Source: DASZFV01 sp036494575 (GTDB lineage: Bacteria > Myxococcota_A > Polyangia > Fen-1088). Taken from it: 64,000 bases of DNA. Every line of letters begins with the position of its first letter. The first letter of the stretch is position 1. Below the pieces are notes generated by a model. It was given only the letters and a program-made list of their open reading frames with translations. It had not been told where the DNA came from and ran no database searches. Positions 52,601 to 60,992 of this stretch are shown one piece after another. The stretch is taken from assembly GCA_036494575.1 (NCBI GenBank), contig DASXOE010000053.1, positions 1 through 64,000 on the forward strand, written 5' to 3'. Made by a program: the position numbers and the translations under genes.

Positions 52601-53454
52601 TCTTGGGCGCGGCGGCGGGGGAAGCGGGCGCGGTCGGCGGCGCGCGCGCGGCGGGCGCGACCGTCGTCGAGGTCCTCCCAGAACTCGCGGCACGGATTCA
52701 GGGCGTAGATGAAGACGTCCCCCGCCTGTCCGAGGGCGGCCAGGATGCCGCGGTAGAGGCGCGCGACGTAGGAGATGCCGAAGACGTACGTCGCGCCCGG
52801 CACGGTGAGCGCGCGGGCGTCAGCGAAGAAGCTCGGCAGATCGAGGTAGCGACGGCCCTCGGCGCGCCCGCGCGCCTCGAATGCGCCGCCACGTCCATGC
52901 AGCGCGAGCCAGGCGGCGCGCTGCCAGCGTTCCGTGGGGCGTTTCTCGTCGTCGGGCGCGCCGGCTCCTTCGAGCGTGCGTCCCGCGCGCCAGGCGCGCA
53001 GAAGCTCGGGGCGCGCGAAGGCGTACTCGTCGAAGAGCGTGCCGAGCTCGGCGGCGAGCTGGGCACGGCGCAGGTCGAGCGCGTCGCGCGCGTCGCCGCC
53101 CGCTGCGAGGTAGGCGCGCGCGGGCGCGAGATCGTCGGGTGCGAGCCGGCGTTCATCGTGGAAGAGGGCGAGCAGCTCGCCCTCGAGCACGGCGCGGTCG
53201 ACGAGCGCGACCTCGGGCGCGCTCGCGGCCACGATCGAGGCGAGGTGTCCGCGCAGGTACCTGGTGTCGAGGTGCGCGGCGACGCCGTTCTCGCGAGCGA
53301 CGCCGAGCTTCACGTAGGTGTCGATCTGCGGATTCGGCACGACGAGCGGCACGGGCTCGTAGAGGCCGTGGCCCGCAGCGCGCGCGCGCGCCAGATCGTC
53401 CGCGAGCGCGCCCAGCAGCTCCTCGGTGCGGTTCGAGTAGCGAAGGAAGATCAT
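49687..53454 (-). CDS. recC: Exodeoxyribonuclease V gamma subunit (RecC), with in-frame repeat insertion
   Basis: 1255-residue Chi-recognition subunit with an inactive helicase fold. RecC features: N-terminus 'YSNRTEELLGALADDLARAR', 'PLVVPNPQIDTYVKLGVARE', 'VFGISYVARLYRGILAALG', 'ALWGRPGRESIKLLNEL' and 'GMGEGRFPAPERFRELDLRG'. Just before the conserved 'LWGRPGR' stretch lies an insertion of roughly 50-60 residues made of a tandem repeat ('GAARGDRGSASGSEPDPRQ' twice), encoded by palindromic repeat DNA at 52397-52570. The frame is preserved, so the subunit is probably functional. ATG 53454 overlaps the acyl-CoA synthetase stop (ATGA). Confidence 0.93.
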   Translation of the reverse strand: MIFLRYSNRTEELLGALADDLARARAAGHGLYEPVPLVVPNPQIDTYVKLGVARENGVAAHLDTRYLRGHLASIVAASAPEVALVDRAVLEGELLALFHDERRLAPDDLAPARAYLAAGGDARDALDLRRAQLAAELGTLFDEYAFARPELLRAWRAGRTLEGAGAPDDEKRPTERWQRAAWLALHGRGGAFEARGRAEGRRYLDLPSFFADARALTVPGATYVFGISYVARLYRGILAALGQAGDVFIYALNPCREFWEDLDDGRARRARAADRARFPRRRAQEQLSLLPESELRPALLGAARGDRGSASGSEPDPRQTSGSEPGSERSPALPGAARGDRGSASGSEPDPRQIDTPALALWGRPGRESIKLLNELVDCDFSPRFPEPLAEGEPRTLLAQLQHDILDRAPAREGKGRLALADDSIAVLPCPNPRRELETIGAEIWKLVREAPRAGLRFTDVAIVVPPAAAETYLPLAAAVLREASDLPHTIIDAPSATESRVLEAVGLLLALPLGPLGRQDLLRLVMHPIVAARFPDGDPRDWLALAEELDIVHGADRRDHDGTYVDGDRFNWDQGLRRLALGAFLAGRRSGEQRAFVQGGERYLPEELPPELQASAQGFGLLARALIGFAMRARGATQTVAAWMGELRREIATTLVASAPDDEAALARVFAELQRLETVAPGGLRVGYRIAHELVRAALAALPARSGRYLTQGVTVSTFLPMRAVPFAAVFMAGMGEGRFPAPERFRELDLRGKQHRLPGDVSPREQDQYMFLETLLCARERLYLSYVDRDEVSGERLGPSSTVLELVGLLEAGYLRDGDAAAITRPSPPLRRHEDEAACAVIPAAARERRAARLGRAMRDAAGGRVLPEWLALRRVLVPEVLAALGPTLGWRAPPSTTLASSQEAGLKVVPFARLLRFLQCPLQGSARALLPLGEDDGDEIAMAAFREHEDFELPRPRAIPLLRDALAGAFRAGVPNDDELTRAYLAAAETASLDGTLPTGAFGAAVRAQHLELLRQWSGVLAAVGTVNARLAPLWLGHGPENEAGLMILPAPQLDIELPGPAGPRALALELHGGTNLVTSIDDAPTTVLLASSSTKDNGYRRDRLRAFVDHVVLAAASPVVAPRRRVLILRPEQEAPETIWLGALDAASARAYLARLATDMLSGVHSYFFPCEGVLGWSAKNPRPELLAYIHMLREDEWTRFSSDWGPIPDARDYPLPESEGEALRLVDERFGTYLALVEEAEGTKPRGRSR
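52397..52567. repeat. Twofold palindromic repeat inserted in recC
   Basis: A 57-base sequence at 52397-52453 is repeated without change at 52499-52555, a 102-base period (34 codons). Each copy holds a stem GGGGGTCTG/CAGACCCCC (52401-52409 with 52425-52433; 52503-52511 with 52527-52535). A second stem follows: CCCGGC-AAA-GCCGGG in copy one (52451-52465) and CCCAGC-AAA-GCTGGG in copy two (52553-52567). The paired change keeps the stem. Both copies are in frame in recC. Confidence 0.85.
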
Positions 53455-54998
53455 CGAGCGCTCGGGGCCTCTGGCGCGAGCAGCTGCTTCTTTTGGACCT
53501 TGCCCATGGCGTTGCGGGGCAGCGCCGGCAGGAGCTTGAGCGCGCGTGGCACCTTGTAGACTGCCAGCCGCTCGCGCGCGAAGGCCATGAGCGCCTCCAG
53601 CGTCAGCGTCGCGCCATCGCGTGCGACGACGCAAGCCGTGACGCGCTCGCCCCAGGTCTCGTCGGCCTCACCCACGACAGCGATCTCGGCGATGGCCGGG
53701 TGGTCGCCGAGCGCCGCCTCGATCTCGAGCGCCGAGATCTTATAGCCGCCGCTCTTGATGATGTCGACGGAGGTGCGGCCGAGCAGCCGGATGACCCCCG
53801 CCGCGTCGCGGACGCCCGTGTCGCCCGTGCGGAAGCGCCCCGAGGCGTCGAAGCTGGCCGCGGTCGCCGCGTCGTCGCCGTGGTAGCCCGAGAACATCTG
53901 CGGCGAGCGCACGCGCAGCTCGCCGCTCACGCCCGCCTGTGTGGGCGCCCCGTCGTCGCCCACGAGCTCGACCTCGACGCCCGGGAGCGGCACGCCGACG
54001 GCGCCGGGCACGCGCGGCCCGTCGTAGGGATTGGACAGCGCCATGCCGATCTCCGTCATGCCGTAGCGCTCGAGGATGGTCTGACCCGTGGCCGCGCGGA
54101 ACTCCTCGAGCCGCGACGCGGGCAACGCCGCCGACCCGCTCGTGAAGAGTCGCAGCCGCGCCGCCGCGGCCGACCAGCGCGCGCGGCGGTCGGCGGGCGC
54201 GCCCCGGAAGGCCTCCATGAGCTTCGCGTAGATCGTCGGCACGGCCATGAAGACCGTGACGTCGGCGAGCGCCTCCCAGGCGGCCGCGGGCTCGAACGGT
54301 AAGAAGCGCACCTCGGCGCCAACCCACATGGCGCCCAGCGCCGCGACGATGAGGCCGTGCGTGTGGTGCAGCGGCAGGACGTGCAGCAGGCGATCGTCGG
54401 CGCGCCAGCGCCAGGCCGTCTCGAGCGAAGTGACCGTGGCCGCGACGGCCGCGTGCGCGAGCCGCACGCCCTTGGGACGCCCCGTCGTGCCCGACGTGTA
54501 GAGCATGATCGCCGGGGCGTCCGCGCCGGGCGGCGGCGGCAGGGCGCTGGCCGCGCCGCTCGCGACGCCGCCGTCGCCGGGGGACCCTAGCCCGGTGGCC
54601 TCGAGGAGCCGGACGGCCCGCCCTGGCGCCGCCGCGGCGAGGGTGGCGCGCAGCGCGGGCGTCGCGAGCAGCTCCACGGGCGCCGCGGTCGCGAGCTGAT
54701 ACTCGAGCTCGGGACGGGCGTGCAGGGGCGAGAGCGGCACGGCCATCCCGCCTGCCCGCAAGATCCCGAGCAGCGTCGCGAGGTGGGTCGGTCCGGCGTC
54801 CGCGAGGAACGCCACGGGCGCGCCGGCCAACCCGGCGGCCCGGTCGGTCGTGAGCGAGCGCGCGAGGCGCGCCGTCCAGGCGTCGAGCGCGCCGTAGGAG
54901 ACCAGCGCCCCACTCCCGCTCATGGCCGGGGCGTCCGCGCGATGCTGGGCGAGTCGGCGCAGCAGGGGCGACGGAACGGAGGAGTTTCTGGCAGTCAC
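53451..54998 (-). CDS. Acyl-CoA synthetase / AMP-dependent ligase (malonyl-CoA synthetase-like)
   Basis: 515-residue adenylate-forming enzyme that would activate a carboxylic acid to its CoA thioester. Motifs: P-loop 'MLYTSGTTGRPKGVRL', 'LPLHHTHGLIV', 'ERYGMTEIGMALSNPYDG', 'RTGDTGVRD', hinge 'GYKISALEIE' and catalytic Lys in 'LPRNAMGKVQKKQL'. The 'YGMTEIGM(A)LSNP' region and length resemble MatB/ACSF3 malonyl-CoA synthetases; the acid is not proven. The start is GTG 54998. It is the first gene of the overlap chain leading to recC-recB-recD, an odd partner for DNA repair. Confidence 0.9.
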   Translation of the reverse strand: MTARNSSVPSPLLRRLAQHRADAPAMSGSGALVSYGALDAWTARLARSLTTDRAAGLAGAPVAFLADAGPTHLATLLGILRAGGMAVPLSPLHARPELEYQLATAAPVELLATPALRATLAAAAPGRAVRLLEATGLGSPGDGGVASGAASALPPPPGADAPAIMLYTSGTTGRPKGVRLAHAAVAATVTSLETAWRWRADDRLLHVLPLHHTHGLIVAALGAMWVGAEVRFLPFEPAAAWEALADVTVFMAVPTIYAKLMEAFRGAPADRRARWSAAAARLRLFTSGSAALPASRLEEFRAATGQTILERYGMTEIGMALSNPYDGPRVPGAVGVPLPGVEVELVGDDGAPTQAGVSGELRVRSPQMFSGYHGDDAATAASFDASGRFRTGDTGVRDAAGVIRLLGRTSVDIIKSGGYKISALEIEAALGDHPAIAEIAVVGEADETWGERVTACVVARDGATLTLEALMAFARERLAVYKVPRALKLLPALPRNAMGKVQKKQLLAPEAPSAR

Positions 54999-55122
54999 GG
55001 GCGGGGCGCCGCTTTCGCGCTGACGCTAGCTCCGGCCTCCCGATGGGTCAATGACGGCGTCGTGCGCCGCCTCGTGAACGAGCCTCATGCCGGCGCGTCA
55101 TCCAGCCGATGAATCGCGCGGA

Positions 55123-56751
55123 ATGCGAGCTCACCGCGCCGTGGCTGCCAGCGCCTTCGTGGTGGGGGTAGGCGTCTGTGCGCCGATGGCGGCCGAGGCC
55201 GATGCCCCGGCGGCGCAGCCCGAGCCCGCCATCACCGTCCCCGGCGTCGAGGGCGATTATCTGCGCAAGGTGCATGCGTACATGCACTGGCGCTGGACCC
55301 ACGGCTTCATCGAGTCGGTGGCGATGTTGCGCCCCGTGACAGATCCGCTGAACAACCCGGCCCTCACGGCCGAGATCCTGTTCACCGTGCGCTGGGACGG
55401 CAGCCCCGCCGAGGTCACCGTCAGCCGGAGCTCGGGCCAGAAGGTGTTCGACAAGGCCGCCGTCGCGGCCGTGCGGGGCGAAGGACCTTACCCGGTGCCG
55501 CCTCTCGCCCTCTTCGGAGATGACGGCGTCGTGCACTTTCGCTGGGTCTTCTCGCGCGACTATCGGCTCTGCTCGCAGGGAGAGCTGCGCCGGCGCGAGG
55601 ACCCGCTCGAGGAGGCGATGCCCCGCCTCTTCATCCAGGGCCGCCTCAAGGAGGCGCTGCTGCGCGTGACGCGCTACATGGAAGCCGGGGACGCCAACGC
55701 CATGGCGGTCTTCGCCCGGGCCTGGCTCGCGCGGCCGCTCACGGATCGCGTCGCCGACGCGAACGCCGCCGCGGCCCTCGCGCGCGTGGGCGACAAGCGC
55801 CAGGTCGAGCGCTTGCGCCCGGCGCTCGCGCACCCTGATACCGTCGTCGTCGCCGCGCAAGGCCTCGCGGCGCTCAAGGTCGATCTGTGCGGCCTGCTCG
55901 ACCCCGCGCTGCGCGCGCGCGATCCGGCCGGCAGCGCGCTCGCCATGACGGCGCTCGGCGAGGCGAGGACGGCGCAGCCGGGCGGCGCCTGCCTCGCGAC
56001 GCTGGCCGCGCTCGTCGACGACGAACGCGCGCCCAAGGCGATGCGCGCGTCGGCGCTGCGCACGTTCGCGCAGCTCGACGCCGCGGGCGCGCGCAAGCGC
56101 GTCATCGAGCTGCTCGGGGACTCGTCGGCCGAGCTGCGGGCGGCCGCCGCGACGGCCATCGCGAGGCCGGGCGGCGGACGCCCCATGCTCTACCGCCTCG
56201 AGCCCATGCTGAAGGACAAGTCGAGCGAGGTTCGAGCGGCCGCGGCGGCCGCGCTCGTCCGCTCTTGCGGCGACCTGTCGTTCGACTATCTGCGCCCGCT
56301 CTTCAAGAACAACGACGATCGGGCGCTCGCCGCCATGGTCCCGCCTCTCGGCGAGCTGGCGTCGGCGGGGTCGGCGGACCTGCTCGACAAGATCCTCAAG
56401 CGCGCGAACGCGGAGGTCAAGGTCGCGATCATCCGAGCCCTCGCGCGTCGCAAGGACGCGCGGGGGCGCGCGTTGTTCAAGCCGCTCGGCGACGCCGCGA
56501 AGAAGAGCCCGTACACCTCGAACGAGCTGCGCGTGTTTCTCTACTCCGAGGCGCCCGTCGATGAGCTCATGCCGCTCGCCCAGGATCCGCACCTCGGCAT
56601 CCTCGCCTACAAGGCCATGTTGCGCGCCAAGCGACACAAGGAGGCCGCGGACTGGCTCGTGAGCAACTTCGACCGTGTCTCACCCGAGGTCCTCAGCCAG
56701 GCCCTCGGCGCCTGGCTCGCCATGCCCCCCACGGGAGTTGCCGTTCAATAA
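55123..56751 (+). CDS. Exported protein with TonB C-terminal-like domain and HEAT repeats
   Basis: 542-residue protein. Signal peptide (about 1-26, ending AAEADA), then a TonB-C-like domain (about 60-140: 'ILFTVRWDGSPAEVTVSRSS', 'FDKAAVAAV', 'FRWVFSRDYRLC') and about nine HEAT-type helical repeats over the remaining 380 residues ('ASALRTFAQLDAAGARKRVI', 'VRAAAAAALVRSCGDLSFDY'). It is probably a periplasmic scaffold that binds an envelope partner. ATG 55123 begins the signal peptide; an in-frame ATG at 55087 would add 12 residues before it. It overlaps the convergent aldehyde dehydrogenase gene by 7 bases. Confidence 0.8.
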   Translation: MRAHRAVAASAFVVGVGVCAPMAAEADAPAAQPEPAITVPGVEGDYLRKVHAYMHWRWTHGFIESVAMLRPVTDPLNNPALTAEILFTVRWDGSPAEVTVSRSSGQKVFDKAAVAAVRGEGPYPVPPLALFGDDGVVHFRWVFSRDYRLCSQGELRRREDPLEEAMPRLFIQGRLKEALLRVTRYMEAGDANAMAVFARAWLARPLTDRVADANAAAALARVGDKRQVERLRPALAHPDTVVVAAQGLAALKVDLCGLLDPALRARDPAGSALAMTALGEARTAQPGGACLATLAALVDDERAPKAMRASALRTFAQLDAAGARKRVIELLGDSSAELRAAAATAIARPGGGRPMLYRLEPMLKDKSSEVRAAAAAALVRSCGDLSFDYLRPLFKNNDDRALAAMVPPLGELASAGSADLLDKILKRANAEVKVAIIRALARRKDARGRALFKPLGDAAKKSPYTSNELRVFLYSEAPVDELMPLAQDPHLGILAYKAMLRAKRHKEAADWLVSNFDRVSPEVLSQALGAWLAMPPTGVAVQ

Positions 56752-58262
56752 AACCAGCGCATGAACCCGCGGAGCAAACGCTGGGTGCGCGCTTTATAAG
56801 GGAACGTCAGCTGGCGCCCGAGGAAGGGCGAGAGCCACCCGAGGAGCGGGTGGTCCTCGACGACCGTCTCGAGCCGGCAGAACTGCCGCAAACCCTCGGG
56901 CCCGTGGCGGACGCCGACGCCGCTGGCCTTGACGCCGCCGAGCGGCGCCTCGACGCAGAAGTAGTTCACGAGCACGTCGTTGACGAGCACGCTGCCCGCC
57001 TCGACCCGCCGCGCGAGGGCGCGCGCGCGCGCCTCGTCGCGGGACCAGATGCTGCCCGTCAGCCCGAGCGCCGAGTCGTTGGCGACGCGAAGCGCCTCCT
57101 CGGCGTCCGCGACGCGCATGACGGGCATGACCGGGCCGAAGGTCTCCTCGCGCATGACGGCCATGTCGGGCGTGACGTCGGCCAGCATCGTGGGTGCGAA
57201 GAACTGCCCGGCGCCGTCGCGTGACTCGCCCCCGGCGACGACGCGCGCTCCCCGCGCCACGGCGTCGGCGATCTGCTCGCGCGCGCGCGCGATCTGCGGC
57301 GCGAAGGTGATGGCGCCCACGTCGAGCCCGCCATCGGAGCCGCCCGACGGCAGTGGGGGCGGCCCCTGGCGCAGCGTCGCGATCTCCTCGGCGCACAGGG
57401 CGACGAAGCGCTCGGCCACGGGCTCCTCGACGAGCACGCGCTCGGTGCGAATGCAGACCTGGCCGCTGTGCGCGAACGAGCTCCACACGGCGGCGTGCGC
57501 TGCCCGCGGTAGATCCGCGTCGGCGAGCACGATCATGGCCGACTTGCCGCCCAGCTCGGCCACGACCGGCACGAGCCGCTCGCCGGCCCGGCCCGCGACG
57601 CGCCGGCCGACGGTCTGGCTGCCCGTAAAGAAGATCATGTCGGCGCGCTCGCACAGGGCCTCGCCCGCCTCGGCCCGCCCGGGCACGACCTGAAAGACGC
57701 CGGCGGGCAGGTCGAGCTTGCGCCACAGCGACTGGACGCGCAGCGACGTCAGCGGCGTGTGCTCGGAGGGCTTGAGGATCACGGCGTTGCCGCACAGCAG
57801 AGGAGCGATGCAGTCCGCGTAGTTATTGAGGAGGGGCCAGTTCCAGGGTCCGATGACGCCCACGACGCCGCGCGGGTGGTGGACGAGCCGGGCGCGCTTG
57901 TTGACGAAGATCAGGGGGTGGCGGAGCTCGTCCCGCAGCGCATGCCGGCCGGACCGCCCGGTGTAGTAGCGCGTCAGCTCCAGCGTGTAGAAGAGCTCCA
58001 TGACCTCGGCTTCGTAGGACGGCTTGCCGCTCTCGCTGATGAGGGTGTCCAGCAAGCCCGGGTCGTCGCGCAGCGCCCGCGCAAGACGCCGCAGGGCGGC
58101 GGCCCGTTGGCCGAAGGGCAGGGCGCCCCAGGCCCCCTGGGCGGCCCGGGCCCGGGCCATCGCCTCCTCCACCTGCGGCAATCCGCCACAAGGGACCTCT
58201 TCCATGATCTGGCCCGTCGCCGGGTTCCGGATTACCAGTGGCGAGACATCAATCACACCCAT
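56745..58262 (-). CDS. Aldehyde dehydrogenase (class 3-like)
   Basis: 505-residue NAD(P)-dependent aldehyde dehydrogenase. Landmarks: 'GVVGVIGPWNWPL' and 'GNAVILKPSEHTPLTSL' of the cofactor site, 'FFTGSQTVGRRVA', general-base Glu in 'VAELGGKSAMIVLADADL', catalytic Cys in 'FAHSGQVCIRTERVLVEE', 'EETFGPVMPVMRV' and 'NDVLVNYFCVEAPLGGVKAS'. The C-terminal extension ('HPLLGWLSPFLGRQLTFPY') is basic and may touch membrane, as in fatty-aldehyde dehydrogenases. The start is ATG 58262. It is divergent from the repeat lipoprotein gene and has no obvious pathway partner nearby. Confidence 0.92.
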   Translation of the reverse strand: MGVIDVSPLVIRNPATGQIMEEVPCGGLPQVEEAMARARAAQGAWGALPFGQRAAALRRLARALRDDPGLLDTLISESGKPSYEAEVMELFYTLELTRYYTGRSGRHALRDELRHPLIFVNKRARLVHHPRGVVGVIGPWNWPLLNNYADCIAPLLCGNAVILKPSEHTPLTSLRVQSLWRKLDLPAGVFQVVPGRAEAGEALCERADMIFFTGSQTVGRRVAGRAGERLVPVVAELGGKSAMIVLADADLPRAAHAAVWSSFAHSGQVCIRTERVLVEEPVAERFVALCAEEIATLRQGPPPLPSGGSDGGLDVGAITFAPQIARAREQIADAVARGARVVAGGESRDGAGQFFAPTMLADVTPDMAVMREETFGPVMPVMRVADAEEALRVANDSALGLTGSIWSRDEARARALARRVEAGSVLVNDVLVNYFCVEAPLGGVKASGVGVRHGPEGLRQFCRLETVVEDHPLLGWLSPFLGRQLTFPYKARTQRLLRGFMRWFY

Positions 58263-58383
58263 GTTTGTACACCAGGGCCGCGGGCGGCATCGTATGCTCG
58301 AACCCATGCTGCGCCCCCCTGTCTTAGGGTTCATTGAAAATTTGTCGTCTGAAATTGCTCGCCGGAGCGTCTCCAAGATCGAT

Positions 58384-60915
58384 ATGACGAGCTCGTTCTC
58401 CCCGCCGCGCGTGACCGGGTCGTTGGCCTTCGTGTGTCTCGCGCTCGTTGCGTTCGCGGGGTGCGGTCGCACGGAGCTCTTCGGCGCCCGGGCGCACTGC
58501 GCGCCCACGGACACCCTCTGCGCGATGTCCGGGAGCGCGGGGCAGAGCGGCTTCGCGGGGCAAAGCGGCTTCGCGGGGCAAAGCGGCTTCGCGGGCCAGA
58601 GCGGCTTCGCGGGCCAGACGGGTGTCGCCGGCGGCGCGGGCTCGACCGGCGTCGCGGGGTCAGGCGTCGACGGAGGGACCGACGGTCCCGTGACGTGCGT
58701 CGCGATGCGCGAGATCTGCAACAACGGCAAGGACGACAACTGCAACGGCCTCGCCGACTGCGCCGATCCCGGCTGCTTCGGCGATCCGGTCTGCAGCAAG
58801 CCTGGCGTAGAGATCTGCAACAACGGCATCGACGACGACGATGACGGTCTCGTCGACTGCGCAGATCCGGACTGCGCGCAGAGCTTGGCGTGCCGCCCGA
58901 CGATGGGACGCGAGATCTGCGACAACGGCGTCGACGACAACGGCGACAAGCTCGTCGACTGCAGCGACCCGCAGTGCACGACGTTCCCGGCCTGCTTGCA
59001 GGTCGCCTGCACGGCGGACGTGGACTTCGGCACCATCGCGGCGCACGGCGCCAAGGTCACGCGCACCGTCGACACGACCGGGGCGACCGCCACCTTCACG
59101 ACGTGCGCGACGCCGGGTGGGCACGGGCGCGTGGGCCGCTTCGTGCTCACGGAGAAGGCCGACGTGCGGCTCGACTTCACGCAGGCCACGGGCGGCGCGC
59201 ACGCAGTCGCGCTCTTCCGCGCGGGCGCGAGCCAGGCCTGCGACCGCAACCCCCTGACCTGCGTCAACGCGGGCGACGCGCCGTCGACGACGCAGACGTT
59301 CTCGGGCCTCGGGGCGGGGACCTACTGGCTCATCGTCGAGTCCTATCCAAAGACGGCCGCCACGACCACGGTGACGTTGTCGACGGGCACGCCCGCGATG
59401 CCGGAGATCTGCAACAACGGCATCGACGACGACCACAACGGCCTCACGGACTGCCAGGACGAAGCCTGCGTCGCAGCGCCGAACTGCGCGGCCGTCGAGT
59501 GCAGCCCGGACTCGGCCATTGGGGCTCTGGTCGTGGGCGCTCCCCCGAAGAACGTGCGCGTCGACCTCACGCGCGCGCCCGACAGATACCACCCGCTGTG
59601 CGCGGGCATGACGCCGGGGGGCGACGCCGCCGTGGCGTTCACGCTCGCGGCCTCGGGCGGCGTCGAGGTCGCCTTCTCGCAGACAGGCCACACGATCTTC
59701 TCGCTGTTCAAGCAGCCGAGCGCGGGCACCGCCTGCGACGCCTCCGACAACGAGCAGGGCTGCTCGGCCGAGGACGACCGCGCGGGCGCCGTCGCCTTCT
59801 CGGACCTCTCGGCCGGCAAGTACCTGCTCATCTTCAAGGCGACGAGCGCCACGACGGGCGGGATGGCCGACCCGGGCACGCTGAACCTGCGGATCTCGGC
59901 CTTCCAGAACCGCAAGGTCGAGATCTGCAACAACGGCATCGACGACGACGCCAATGGACTGACGGACTGCGACGATCCCGCGTGCTTCGGCATCAGCGGG
60001 TGCGCGGCGCCCGCGTGCATGCCCGACGTCGATCTCGGTCAGCTCGGGTGGAACATGTCGGCGTCGACGATGGTGGACACGCGCGACGGGCGCGACCTCT
60101 ACCAGACGACCTGCGGCAAGGGCAACGGCAAGGAGCGCGTCGTGCGCATCCAGCTCACGCAGGCGATGGCGCTCGGCGTCGACTGCACGCAGACCGGGTC
60201 GCACGTCATCGAGCTGTCGCAGCAGCTCGCGCCGCTCGACCAGTGCGACGCGCACCCGCTCAGCTGCGCCGATCCGACCGTGCTGCCCTTCGGCTGCGGG
60301 TACTCCATCCCCGACCTGCAGCCGGGCGTCTACAACGTCATCCTCGAGGCCTTCCAGTCGGGGACGGAGGGAACCGTCTCGATCATGTTCGAGGGCATGG
60401 AGGAGATCATCCGCGAGATCTGCGACAACGGCATCGACGACGACATGGACGGCTTCACGGACTGCGCCGATCGCAAGTGCGTGACCTCGCCCGCGTGCGC
60501 GAAGTTCGCCTGTCACCCCGACAAGGACCTCGGGCTCCTGCCGCTCGACGGCTCGGTGCTCTCCGGCGTCATCGAGACGGCGGGCGCGGGCGACGACCAG
60601 ACGCACACGGCATGCGTCGCGGCCGCGGGCGGGCAGGACGGCGACGTCGACTTCCAAGTGCCCGCCAAGGCGGACGTCACGCTGGAGTGGGCGCAGGTCG
60701 GCAACCACGACTTCGCGCTCTACGACGACGGGGGCATGTTGCTGTCGTGCGAGGCGGGAAAGTCGTTCGGCTGCGTCAGCTCGGGCGGCCAGGCGACCGG
60801 CTCGACGACGTTCATGGCCTTGCCCCAGGGCAACTATCACCTCGTCATCGACGCCGACAAGCCCGGCGCCGAGGGCGGCGTCGCGATCCAGCTCTCCGGG
60901 AAGCTGTCGCCGTAG
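58384..60915 (+). CDS. Multi-domain lipoprotein with EICNNGIDDD repeats and PPC-type domains
   Basis: 843-residue lipoprotein. Signal peptide with lipobox F-A-G-C ('CLALVAFAGCGRTELFG'), a Gly/Ser-rich hexapeptide tandem repeat, then the repeated acidic motif 'EICNNGIDDDxDGLxDC' six times or more (a MopE-like putative metal/calcium loop) alternating with about four strand-rich domains of roughly 120 residues ('RVGRFVLTEKADVRLDFTQ', 'LGAGTYWLIVESY') that look like bacterial pre-peptidase C-terminal (PPC) domains. No catalytic domain is present. It is probably a surface or secreted calcium-dependent binding protein. ATG 58384 begins the signal peptide. An AT-rich patch at about 58325-58360 upstream likely holds the promoter. 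Confidence 0.82.
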   Translation: MTSSFSPPRVTGSLAFVCLALVAFAGCGRTELFGARAHCAPTDTLCAMSGSAGQSGFAGQSGFAGQSGFAGQSGFAGQTGVAGGAGSTGVAGSGVDGGTDGPVTCVAMREICNNGKDDNCNGLADCADPGCFGDPVCSKPGVEICNNGIDDDDDGLVDCADPDCAQSLACRPTMGREICDNGVDDNGDKLVDCSDPQCTTFPACLQVACTADVDFGTIAAHGAKVTRTVDTTGATATFTTCATPGGHGRVGRFVLTEKADVRLDFTQATGGAHAVALFRAGASQACDRNPLTCVNAGDAPSTTQTFSGLGAGTYWLIVESYPKTAATTTVTLSTGTPAMPEICNNGIDDDHNGLTDCQDEACVAAPNCAAVECSPDSAIGALVVGAPPKNVRVDLTRAPDRYHPLCAGMTPGGDAAVAFTLAASGGVEVAFSQTGHTIFSLFKQPSAGTACDASDNEQGCSAEDDRAGAVAFSDLSAGKYLLIFKATSATTGGMADPGTLNLRISAFQNRKVEICNNGIDDDANGLTDCDDPACFGISGCAAPACMPDVDLGQLGWNMSASTMVDTRDGRDLYQTTCGKGNGKERVVRIQLTQAMALGVDCTQTGSHVIELSQQLAPLDQCDAHPLSCADPTVLPFGCGYSIPDLQPGVYNVILEAFQSGTEGTVSIMFEGMEEIIREICDNGIDDDMDGFTDCADRKCVTSPACAKFACHPDKDLGLLPLDGSVLSGVIETAGAGDDQTHTACVAAAGGQDGDVDFQVPAKADVTLEWAQVGNHDFALYDDGGMLLSCEAGKSFGCVSSGGQATGSTTFMALPQGNYHLVIDADKPGAEGGVAIQLSGKLSP
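58537..58626 (+). repeat. 18-bp tandem repeat coding AGQSGF
   Basis: Four copies of an 18-base unit (58537-58608) code for A-G-Q-S-G-F, plus a fifth variant copy (58609-58626, A-G-Q-T-G-V). They sit right after the lipidated Cys region, acting as a flexible tether that could vary in copy number by slippage. Confidence 0.85.
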
Positions 60916-60992
60916 CGGGTCCCGTCTCGGCCGGCGGCCACGCGCGGCCTTCGTCCGGCGACGGGCGGGGGGGAATCGTATAAGATCCGCCC

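Noticed and set aside
51151..53559. 802-residue open frame opposite recC
   Set aside because: Shadow frame; recC motifs and start/stop overlaps on the minus strand are decisive.
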